Source: Pseudomonas chlororaphis subsp. chlororaphis (GTDB taxonomy: Bacteria; Pseudomonadota; Gammaproteobacteria; Pseudomonadales; Pseudomonadaceae). From it: a stretch of 64,000 nucleotides of DNA. The notes beneath the pieces were generated by a model, which saw nothing but the letters and a program-made list of their open reading frames with translations, was not told the origin of the DNA and ran no database searches. Location: assembly GCF_003945765.1 (NCBI RefSeq), contig NZ_CP027712.1, positions 3,100,001-3,164,000 of the forward strand, given 5' to 3'. Both the position numbers and the translations under genes were made by a program. Shown here one piece after another: positions 22,961 through 34,900 of this stretch. Positions within the stretch are counted from its first letter, which is position 1, and every line of letters begins with the position of its first letter.

Positions 22961-25900
22961 ATGCGCTCTGAGCCGAATCTGTCTGTTTCCCGACTCATCA
23001 ACGCCTCTGCTGCCAATGGACAGCCGGTGTTGCGACTCAAGCCGCTGGCGCATGCCATTGCCTTGTTGATGCTTGCCGGCACGGCCCAGGCGGCGCAGCC
23101 CCAGGCTTTCAGTTCGGGCTGGTTCGGGGCCATGGGCGCGAACCAGGGCGCCGGCGCGGCACATCCATCGGTGGCGCAGCCGGCCGGTACGCCACCGCCT
23201 CTGGCACAACAGCAGCGGGTCAGCAGTCAGCTGCAACGCTCTATGAGCAATCTCAATAACACCGTGGCCGCCATCGCCGCCCAGCAGGCCGCGCAAGCGG
23301 CCGGGCGCGCGGCGGCGCTGACTGCGCCGCAGACCCTGCACAACGGCCTGGGGGGCAATGGCCTGAATGTGCTGGTCGGGGCCGACGGCAAGCCGCTGTT
23401 CGTCAATGCCGAGGGGCCGGTGCAGACCGATGCCAACGGCAAGGCGCTGGTGTCGATCAAACAGACCGCCGACAAAGCGATCCTCAACTGGGAAACCTTC
23501 AACATCGGCCGTGACACCACCGTTGAGTTCCAGCAAAACGCCGATTGGGCCGCGCTCAACCGCGTCAACAACAGCACCTCGCCGAGCCAGATCCAGGGTG
23601 CGCTCAAGGCCGACGGCACGGTGATGATCCTCAACCGTAACGGCGTGGTGTTCAGCGGCAGCAGCCAGATCAATGTGCGCAACCTGGTGGCGGCAGCCAC
23701 CAGCATCAGCGACGAGCAGTTCAACAACCGTGGGCTGTTCAGCGCCAGCGACAGCGCGCCGACGTTCAGCGACGCCGCTGGCAAGGTGCTGGTGGAGCAG
23801 GGCGCATTGCTCCAGACCCACACGCCAGGTTCTTCCACCTCCAGCGGCGGTTATGTGCTGTTGCTGGGCAAGGAAGTGGATAACGCGGGCAGCATCAATA
23901 CCCCACGGGGCCAGACCGCTCTGGTCGCCGGCGACAGCTTTGTGATCAAGAAAGGCTACAGCACCGACGGCAACCCGACCTCGACCACCCGTGGTAACGA
24001 GGTCGTCGCTTCAGGCGGCGGCAAGGTCAGCAACCATGGCTCGATCCTGGCGGCGACCGGCGACATCACCCTGAGCGCCCAGGAGGTGCTGCAACAAGGC
24101 CTGGCCCTGAGCAGCACCTCGGTGGACGCCCGTGGCACCCTGCACCTGAATGCCCGGGGCAGCGACGCCAAGGTCACCCTGGGCGAGGGCAGTACCAGCG
24201 CGATCCTGATCGACAGCAGCACGGCCCTGGACAGCCAGCGGGACGGGTTGCTGACGCCAGCCTTGAACCAGGCTGGAAACGCGACGCCGGCCGATACCTA
24301 TCGTCGCGACCAGTCACTGGTGGAGATCGTCAGCGGCGGCAGCGTGGACTTCCAGAGCGGTTCGATCACCCTGGCCACCGGCGGCCAGGTCGCGGTGAAT
24401 GCCGGGCAGCGCAGCCTGGTGCGCGACGGTGCGGTGATCGATGTGTCGGGGGCGGTGGGCGTCAAGGTGGCGATGGAGTCCAACAGCGTCAAGGTCAATA
24501 TCCAGGGTAACGAGCAGCGTGACGCCTCGGTCAACCGCGACAGCAAGAACCTCAACAACAACGATGTCTGGGTCGATGCCCGCGAGCTGGTGCTGGTCCC
24601 GGCGGGGACCAACGGCTACGCCACGGATCGCTGGTACACCGCTGGCGGCTTACTGGAGGTGGGCGGTTATCTGGGCACCCAGCCGCACAACGTCGGCGAA
24701 TGGATGGCCCAGGGTGGCAGCGTACGTCTGAGCGGTAATGAGGTAGTGACTCAGCAGGGTTCGCAGATCAACCTCTCCGGCGGCACCCTGGACGTGCAGG
24801 ACGGGATGATCCAGCAGACCTGGCTGCGGGCCGCCGATGGCCGGCTGATCGACTTGTCCAGGGCTCCGGGTGACATTCTCTACAGCGGGCTCTACAAGGG
24901 CTTCGAAGAACACAGCGTGCGCTGGGGCCAGACCGAGTATCACTACAACCCGTTGATCGCCCCCCGCGAGCGTTTCGAACAAGGCTACAGCGTGGGTCGA
25001 GACGCCGGCCGCCTGGAAGTCAGCACTCGCAATGCGGTACTCGAAGGGCAGATCGTCGGTGATACCTTCCAGGGCGATCGCCAGACTCAGGCCCCACGCC
25101 CGGGGCTCGATGGCTACCAGCAGGGACAAAACGCCGTGGCCCGGGGCGGGCAGTTGGTGGTGGGGGCTTATGTGCCTTACTACGTCAAGGACAGCGCCAG
25201 CCTGCAGTACGCCCTGAGTGCCGATGCCAATACCGTCAAGCAAGTGGTGCTGGGGCAGGCCGCGGCGATAGCCAATGGGCTGGACCTGGACACTGTTCTG
25301 CCCGATGAGCGCAAGGGCACCTTGTGGCTCGACACCGAGCAGCTCAACGGCTTCCAGCTCAGCAGCATCAAGGTCGCCGCCACCGGCAGCATTCTGGTTG
25401 ATGGTGCGCTGCAGGTCAGTCCCGGCGGAGATATCACCCTGTATGGGCCACAGGTGCAGGTTGATGCCGACCTGACAGCCCATGGCGGCAGTCTCGCCCT
25501 GGGCAATGTGCTGCAGCAGATCACCAGCAATGGCAAGCTCGACACCACCCTGGCGGCGACGGGGGGCAAGCGCGCGACGCTGACAGTTGGCAGTGGCGTC
25601 CGGCTGGACGCCAGCGGCCTGTGGAGCAACCTGTTGCTGGACCCCGCCGATGGCAGTCGCTTGCCTTACCTCAATGGCGGCAGCGTCTCGCTGCGCAGCA
25701 GCGCTGATGTCGCACTGGAGAGCGGCAGTCTGATCGACGTGTCGTCGGGCGCGGCGCTGATGAGCGACGGCAAGACCCGCGCCGGCAAGGGCGGCAATGT
25801 CACCCTGGCGGCCAATGCCAACAGCGCGGCGGCTATCGGTACGCTCGCTTTGGACGGTGAGTTGCGCGGCTATGGCGTGAACGGTGGCGGCACCTTGAGC

Positions 25901-28900
25901 CTGCAGAGCGGCAAGGTGCTGATTGGTGAGCGCGCCGCCGACACTGCTGCCGACACCCTGGTGCTGGCCCCGCAGTTCTTCGACAAAGGCTTCGCCGCGT
26001 ATGACATCACCGGCAATCAGGGGCTGAAGGTGGCCGACGGGGCACAGGTCGAGGTGACCCAACCGGTGTATCTGTTGGGCGATCAGGCCAGGAGTATGGC
26101 AACGGGCGCGGACCTGACCTCTGTGCTGGAGCGCTGGCTACCGGAGCTTTACCAGGAAGACCCGATCAAATCCGTACTCGGCCAGCGCCAGGGCGCGAGC
26201 ATCAACCTGCGGGCCGGCACCTTGCGTTCGAGCGCGGCGGACATGGACAGTACCCAGCTGGTGGTGGGTAAGGGATCGGCCATCAGTGTCGATCCGGGCC
26301 AGTCGATCACCTTGGGCAGCATCGGTCAGTTGACCGTGGACGGTGCATTGAATGCCTGGGGCGGCGCCATCACCTTGAGCGGTATCTCGGTTGCGCCGGA
26401 TGTGGCCGAAGCCGTCGAGAGCGCCGGTCATGGCCGCTCGATCTGGGTGGGGGAACAGGCGGTGCTCGATGTCGCCGCGCGGGCGGCTACCGCGACCGAT
26501 GCCCTGCGGCGTCGCTACGGGAAGGTGGACGCGGGTGGCAGCATCGTGATCGGCGGGCAAATCGATCCGCAGACCGGTATCGCCAGCGCGGCCAATCAAT
26601 TCGTGGTGGTGCGTGAAGGCGCGCGCCTGGAGGCTTCCGGCGCCCAGGCCATGGTCGATGTGGCGGGTCAAGGGCCGGTGGCGATTGCCAGCGGCGGCGG
26701 CAGTATTTCCCTGGCGTCGAACAATGGCTTGTACCTGGACGGCAGTTTCAACGCCCACGCTGGTGGCAGCGGCGCGGCGGGCGGCTCACTGAATGTGGCG
26801 CTGGAGACACCGCTCTACCGCACCAATGCGTCGCAGCGGGTGCGCCAGGCGCGGGAGATGGTGGTTGGCCAGAACAGCGCCGACAGCTTGCTGCCCGGCG
26901 GCGCCGGTCCCGAAGCCGCGCAAGGCGCCCTTACCTATGGTCATGCCCGGCTGGGGCTGGACAAGGTCCAGGTGGGCGGTTTCGATAACCTGTCGCTGCT
27001 CAGCAATGGCCTGATCAGTTTCGACGGCGCGCTGTCGCTGGTCCTGGGGCAGAGCCTGCAGTTGTATGCCGGCGCCCTGGCGTTGAACGATGGCGCCGCG
27101 ACCGGTTCGCGGGTGCAACTGGCCGCGCCTTATGTACGCCTGGCGGGTGTCGGCGCGGTGGATGCACCTGATCGCTCGATGCGCCCTACAGTGCAGGGTG
27201 GGGTTTCGACCCAGGCTTCGACGGGCAGCCTGTTGGTCACGGCGGGTAACGTACTGGACATCCGCGATGGCGTGAGTATCGGTGCCCACGGCACCACCGC
27301 CAGCGGCCTGAGCCAGGCCATAGACCGCCGTGCCTTCGATGACACGCAACTGATCAGCCAGGGCGACCTGCGCTTCCTGGCCAGCACCGTCAATACGCGC
27401 AACACCAACCTGAGCACCCAGGCCGACCTGCGGCTGGCCGCTGTGCAGATCTACCCGGCCACCGGCGCGGTGGCGCAGGTGCTTGCGGGTTATCGGGGCA
27501 ATGGCCTGGACTACGACCCGGACCGCACCCTGAGTATCGGGCGCACCGGCAGCGCCAATCCGGCGCAACCCTATTCGGTGTTCGGCAAACTGACCCTCGG
27601 CGCGTCGGTCATCGAGCAGGGCGGGGTGCTGCGGGCGCCCCTGGGCAATATTTCCCTAGGCACCCAGGAGGGGATATTGCGTTACACCAAACAACTCAGC
27701 CTGCTGCCGGGCAGCCTGACGTCGGTCAGCGCCGCGGGCCTGACCTTGCCCTATGGCGGCACGGTGGACGGCGTGACCTGGCGTTTCGACGGTCAGCAAG
27801 TGGACTTGCTGGGCGTGGGCGGCACCAGCTCCAACGCCAACCTGGTGGTGGGCGCGCAACTGCTGGGGCAGTCGATCGCGGTGCAGCAGGGCGCGGTACT
27901 GGACCTCTCCGGCGGCGGCCAACTGCTGGGTGCGGCATTCGTGTCCGGGCGCGGCGGTTCGACCGATGCGCGCTACAACCCGTTGGTGCAGTTCGGCGCC
28001 GATGGCCGCTTTACCTTACCGGGGCTGGATACCAACCCGGTGTACGCCATCGTGCCCGGGGTCCAGGCAGGCGTCGCCCCCAGTGGCGGCGAGGCGGGTG
28101 CGACAACACCCCTGGTGGGCCAGCAGATCAGCATCGACGCGGGCGTCCCCGGCTTGCCGGCGGGCACCTACACCTTGTTGCCGTCGACCTATGCCTTGCT
28201 GCCGGGGGCGTTCCGGGTCGAGATCAATGGCTTGGCCGCGCCATTCGGCGCGACCGGGCTGACCCGTGGGGCTGCCATGAGCAACGGTTCCTGGTCCAGC
28301 GCGGGCCGGCTGTCCATTGCCCAGACCGGGATTCAGGATGCCTTGACCCGACAGGTGATCCTGACCCCGGCCGCGGTGCTGCGCAGTTACTCGCAATACA
28401 ACGAAACCCCGTATGCCGATTTTGTCCGTAGCGATGCCGCGCGCCAGGGCGTGCCTCGCGCCGCGCTGGAGGCCGATGGCAAAACCCTGCGGGTCAGCCT
28501 GATCGCCGGCCGGAGCGGTGCCCCCAACGGCTTCGAGTTCGCCGGGGTAGCACGTTCGGCGGTGGCCGAAGGTGGTTTTGGCGCGAGCCTGGAGGTGATG
28601 TCCGGATTCAGCTCCAGCCCCATCGAGATTCTGCCGGCCGGTGCCACTGCCAGCGGCAACGGGGTGGCGTTCCATGCCGATGATCTGAACGCCATTGGCA
28701 CGGCCCGCATGAGCATTGGCGGAGCGCCGACCGTGGTGTATGGCCAGGGCGGCAATTTTGTTGGCTTCGACGCGAACCGTGCCGCCGAGTCGGTGACGTT
28801 GCGCCAGGGCGCGACCTTGTCGGCCCCCGAAGTATTCCTCGTTTCCGGCCTGCCCAGTGGCGCGATTCAAATCGAGCAGGGCGCATCGATCAACACCCTG

Positions 28901-31900
28901 GGGCGTGGCGAAGCGGCTTACGACTCCACCGATGGTTTCATCTACCAACCCGGACTTCGCAGTGTGCTGGCCGTCTCCAATGGTGTGCTGCAAATGCTCG
29001 CGCCGACCGAGGGCGATATTTCCCGGGGGCCTGGCAGTATCTTGATAGGGGACTGTGCACAGGCTGCCTGTCAGGGCGAAACCACGCTGTACTCCCAAGG
29101 CACCATTGCCTTCGCCACCACCAACACCTTCAGGCTGGGCGACGCGGTGCGTTACGGTACCCGTCACCTGGCGCTGGCGGTCGGTGGGATCAATGTCGGC
29201 AGTCCAGAGGCGTTGGCCGCCGCCCAGGCGCGCAATGCACTGCCGTCGGGGTTGACCCTCAACCAGGACGTGATGAACCGCTTGCTGCGCGGCGATATCG
29301 CCAGTGGGGCGCCGGCCCTGGAAACCCTGTCGTTGACCGCCGGCCAGTCATTGAATTTCTACGGCAGCACCACCCTGAGCACCCTGGACGGCAACGGTCA
29401 GTCGATGCTCGACAATCTGATGCTCAGTACCCCGGCGATCTATGGCGCCGGCGCGGCCGGCGATGTGGCGCTGATCCAGACCGGCAACCTGATCTGGAAC
29501 GGCGCCGCCGGTACGCCCGCCGCGGTGATCGCCAACGGTGCCGGCACCGGCAGCGGCACCCTGGAGATCCAGGCCCGGCGCATCGAATTCGGCTATGGCC
29601 CCAACACTCAGCCCGATCCTTTGGCCGACTACGCCCGCCTGGCCCTGGGCTTTGCCAACGTCAACCTCCGCGCCAGCGAGCGGCTGACCGCTAACCATAA
29701 GGGCAGCCTGGCGGTGTACCAGTCCCAGGGTGCCTATGAAGCCGGCAAGGGCTTCGCCTACAGTGGCGGCAACCTGAATATCAGCACACCGTTGCTCACC
29801 GGCGAGGCCGGTTCGGTCAATCGCCTCACGGCGGGGGGCGACCTGCGGTTGAGCCGCGCGCCGGGTCAGCAGGCGGCCTTGCCGGCCATCGACAGCCTTG
29901 GCGCTGAAGTGTTGCTGGCCGGCAGCAACGTCGAACTGGACAGCGCCGTGGTCCTGCCCAGCGGCAAGCTGACGGTCAATGCCGAGCATGCCTTGAACCT
30001 GACCGACAGCGCGCAGCTGGACCTGGCCGGGCGCCAGGTCACCTTCAACGAAGTCAGCCAATACAGCTGGGGCGGCGATGTGATTCTGCAAAGCCGCGAG
30101 GGCGATATCCGCCAGACGGCGGGATCGCGGATCGACCTGTCGGCCCGGAACAACCACGGCGGCAATCTGAAAGTGCTGGCGGTGGGCGAGGGTGGCGGTC
30201 AGGTGGACCTGCAAGGCGCGCTGCTCGGCGCCAGCAGCGGGTATTACGACGCCGGCGGCACCCTGGTGCCCTACAAGGCTGGCAGCGTCGATATCCGCGC
30301 GCAGACCCTGGGGGACTTCGCCGCGCTCAACCAGCGCCTCAACCAGGGCCAGGTATTCGGCGCCCGCAGCTTCCAGATCAAGCGCGGCGACCTGACCATC
30401 GGCAACGAACTCAAGGCCGGCGAAGTCAACGTGTCCGTGGACAACGGCCAGCTGACGGTGCTGGGCAGCATCGACGCCAGCGGCGAGCGGGTCGGCAGCA
30501 TCCGCCTGGCCGCCAGCCAGGGCCTGACCCTGGGCGGCAGTGCCTTGCTCGATGCCCATGGCACGGCCCTACGGGTCGACAGCTACGGCAAGATCATCGA
30601 CTCGCCGAACCGTGCGCTGGTCGAACTCAACTCTGGCCAGGGCCAATTGACCCTGGCCGACGGCGCACGCATCGACCTGCGCCATGGCACCTCGGTCGCT
30701 GCCGGTACGGCGCCTGGCCAGTACGACGGCCAGGCCCGCGGGACGCTGGAGCTCAATGCCCCGCGCCTGGATGCCAACGATCCGACCCTGGGCGATATCG
30801 CCATCGACGCCAGTGGCCGGCTGAACATCCTGGGGGCTCGCTCCATAGCAGTGAACGGCACCGCCCGTTACACCGATGCCCCCGAGGGCACGGCGCCGGC
30901 CGCCAGCGGTCGGCCGTACCAGGTGATCGATCAGGCCTACCTGGACGCCAAGCATCAGGACAGCCAGCGCTTTATCGACAATGCCCTGGACAATGCCAGC
31001 TTAATGAACGGCAAGCTGGCCGGTTTGAACAACGCCAGCTATGCCGACGCCTTCCACCTGCGCCCGGGGCTGGAGATCGTCACCCAGGGCGATCTGGTGA
31101 TCAGTGGCGACCTTGACCTCTCCGGTTATCGCTATACCAGCGTCAACCCCCATGCGCAGAAAACCGCGGTGTATGGCTCGGGCGAGCCAGGCAATCTGGT
31201 GATTCGCGCGGGTGGCAACCTGGATATCTACGGCAGCATCAACGACGGTTTCGCACCGCCACCGCCGACCCCGGACGATTCCGGCTGGGTACTGACACCT
31301 GGTCGTCAGGCCTTTGGCGGCGACGTGGTGGTGCCGGGGCCGGGGGTGACGCTGGCTGACGGCAGCCTGTTCCCGCCCGGCAAGACCCTCAACTACGCGT
31401 TGCCGATCAAGCCGGTACGCCTGGCGCAGGGGACCGTGCTGCCGGTCGAGGCGACCCTGCAGGCCCCGCTGGAACTGCCGGCCGGCACCGTGCTGCAAGC
31501 AGCGGTGCGCGACAGCGCCGGCAATCAGGTGTATGCCGCCGGCACCCTGATCCGCGAGGCCGTGACCCTGGCCAGCGGCATGACCCTGGACGCTGGAACG
31601 CGACTGCCCCGTGCGGCCTCGCTGGGCGCCATGACCTGGCCGGCCGGGGTGCCGTTGCCGAGACGCGACAGCTTTGGCCCGAACAACCCGGACGGCGTGC
31701 AACTGGCCGGCTCGCTGGCGCTCAAGGTGGGCGCGTTGATCCCGTCGGAAACCGATATCAAGTTGCCGTCCGGGGTGATTTCGGTGCCTCTGCGCACAGT
31801 GACCGGCGGGCGCCAGGGCAGTAACTGGGCCGTCGCTCCGTTGTTGCCGGAAGGCTCGTTGTCCTGGTCGATGCGCCTGGTTTCGGGGGCCGATACTCAG

Positions 31901-34900
31901 GCGGCCGACACCCGGGCGATCAAACCGGTGATGGCTGGCGACCTGACCTTGGCCGACACCCATTACGCGGTCCTCGAGGGGCACGAGACCATCATTATTC
32001 CGGGGACTCCGGAGCGTCCGGCGGGGGCCTGGTTCTGGAACGAACTGGGGGTGTTGATCGACCCGAGTTTCGTCGAAGGTACGCGGGTCGCGCCGGCGGA
32101 TGAAACCTGGTGCGCACAAGAAATGTGCAACCGCTACAACTACGTCTGGAGCGATCTGGGGGTGTTGATCGACCCGAGCTTTATCGAGGGTACGCCGGTG
32201 ACGGCGGAGTATGAGTCCTGGTGTTCGGATGGATTGTGTGTCTCGCTGGGCGAGGCCATTCCCGGCACGCCGGAGCAGGTCATCGTCGGCCCGGTGAACA
32301 GAGTGACGCCAGTCACCCAGCACTTCAGCGTATTGCGCACCGGGACCGGGGATCTGGAGCTGCTGGCGGCGGGTAATGTGGCCATGCAGTCGTCATATGG
32401 GGTCTATACCGCCGGGGCTTCGACGGCTGCACGAGCCGGCGATCTGCAGGCTGCTTTCGATCAGGCGCGCAGTCGGGGCAGCGATGGCAGTGTCCTGGGC
32501 AGTGCAGGGGCTGCTTACGAAACCCTGGTCAACGAGGGCCCAGGGAGTCTGTATGCGGCCTGGTACCCGGATCAGGGCGGCAACCTGCTGTTGCGTAGCG
32601 GTGGAAGTCTGACCGGCGATGTGTTCAGCAGCTACACCCTTCCGCGTAACGAGAATGCTCGTACTCAATTGGCCAGTTCTAACCTGGGCAATTGGCTCTG
32701 GCGTCAGGGGACGGGCGACACGGCCGGGGTTACACCGATTCCTGCCAGTTGGTGGATCAACTTCGGTACTTATGTGAGTGGCCGCGGAGGCGAGAACACC
32801 GGTAATCCCGATAGCAGCTTGATTGCGCAGTTGCCAATGCTGGTGGGCTTTACCGGTATCGGCACCTTGGGTGGCGGCAATCTGACCCTGGACGTGGGGG
32901 GGGATGCCGGCTTGCTCAGCCGTCGTGGTGCTCCGGACGCGGTTTCCTCGCCACGCAGTCAGGGGCTGGTGCTGGCGGTGGGCAGCAGCGGCCGAGTGAC
33001 CCCGACAGGCGAGTTGTTGCTGACCGGAGGTGGCGATCTGGATGTGCGCGTCGGTGGCGGTCTGAACCCCGGATTGTCGGCTCGGGCCGCCACCACTACA
33101 TCATCGATTACTAATCCGCTCTCCACCGACTACACCCAGCAGGATCTGCGTCTGAACGGAGTCTTGAGCAACCTGCGTGGCGCGCTCGGCCTGCAAGCCT
33201 CGAGCCTGGGGGGGATTGCCTTGAACTATGGCAGTCTCGCGCTATCCAACGACCGCAAGGAGACCCGCGCCTACGATCCGTTCAATGCGTCCCTGGGCAC
33301 CGCGACAGGGGGCATGGTGTTGATGCTCGGCGACGCCACGGCCAGCTTGGCCACCCGTGGTGACCTGGTGCTGGCCGGTACGGGCGACCCAGGGCGGACG
33401 TCTACTGAAAACGCCTCGGCATTCACCTATGACGGTACTTCTTATGGAACGGGGGGCTATGGCTGGTTCTCGCTGTGGACCGATAGCACTGCGATCAACC
33501 TGTTTTCGGCGGGTGGCAATCTGACCCCGAGCGTGCAGGCCGGTGATATAGGCAGTAACGGTCAACCTATTGGCAACCGCAACAGCTCGCCGACCGATGG
33601 CCGATTCATCTTCCCTTCGCAATTGAGCGCAGTTGCCGTCAGTGGCGATGTGTTCATCGGCGGCTCGGCGTTGGGGGGTACGAGTAACAACTCGCAGTAC
33701 GCGTTGCTGTTGGCGCCGTCGACCCAGGGTCGCCTGGAAGTGCTGGCCGGGGATTCGATTTATGCCGGCGGGTATTCCATCAACCAGTCTGGAGCCGCTC
33801 TGAGCGCGATGCCCACGCCTTTTACACCGGCATTCGCGGGTTGGGGTATGGACCCTAATAACCCCATAGCTAACCCCATAGTGACTAATCTGAGCAGCGA
33901 TGGCATTACGATCCCGAACACCAAGGCCGAGTTTTCGCTGTTTGCCTTTGGTTCCAACACCGCCAGCAATCAGTTTGCCAGCCGTGACGCGGCGCGCTTT
34001 TATGCGGTTGGCGGGGATATAGTCGGGTTGCGCAGTGGTGAAATACTGAACTTCGCCGCCGGTTCACGGCTTGGACAAACCTGGTACGAAGCGGCCGGGC
34101 CGGTGTGGATGAAGGCGGGGCGCGATATTGTCAACTCGGGAACTGCTTTGGGCGAGCCGACAGGGGTCCCCGGCATCATTGCCAGTTCCCTGGGGAATAT
34201 AATGCCCGATGTCGGCACCAGCAGCGGCAACCTGTTTGTCCATAACAACCCCAACGATATCTCCATCGTTTCCGCCGGACGCGACCTGCTGTTCAGCTCC
34301 TTCAACGTCGCCGGCCCCGGCACGCTGGAGATCAGCGCCGGACGCAATATCCTGATGCAGGACAAGGCCTCGGTGAGCAGTCTCGGTCCGGTGGTGGCCG
34401 GCGACTCGCGGCCTGGCGCCAGCGTCGTCATGCAGGCCGGTGTCGGGGCCGCCGGCCTGGATTACCTGAAGTTCGTCACGCCCTACCTGGACCCGAGCAA
34501 TCAGGCCGAGGCCGGCGTGCCGCTGGCCGAGCAACGGGGCAAAGTCGCCAAGAGCTATGAAGCGCAATTGTTGCAGTGGCTCAAGGAGCGCTTTGCCTTC
34601 GAGGGTTCCGGCGACGAGGCGCGGGGCTACTTTGCCAGCTTGCCGGCGGAGCAGCAGCGGGTTTTCGCCCGTCGCGTCTACTTCGAGGAACTGCGTGAGG
34701 GCGGCCGCGAATATAACGACGCCAACGGCCCGCGTTTCGGCAGCTTCCTGCGCAGTCGCAACGCGATTGCCGCCTTGCTGCCGAGCAAGGATGTGGCGGG
34801 TAACCCGATCGTTTACGACGGCGACATCACGATGTATGGCGGCGCAGGCGTACATACGCTGTTTGGCGGCGATATCCAGATGCTCACCCCGGGCGGGCAG

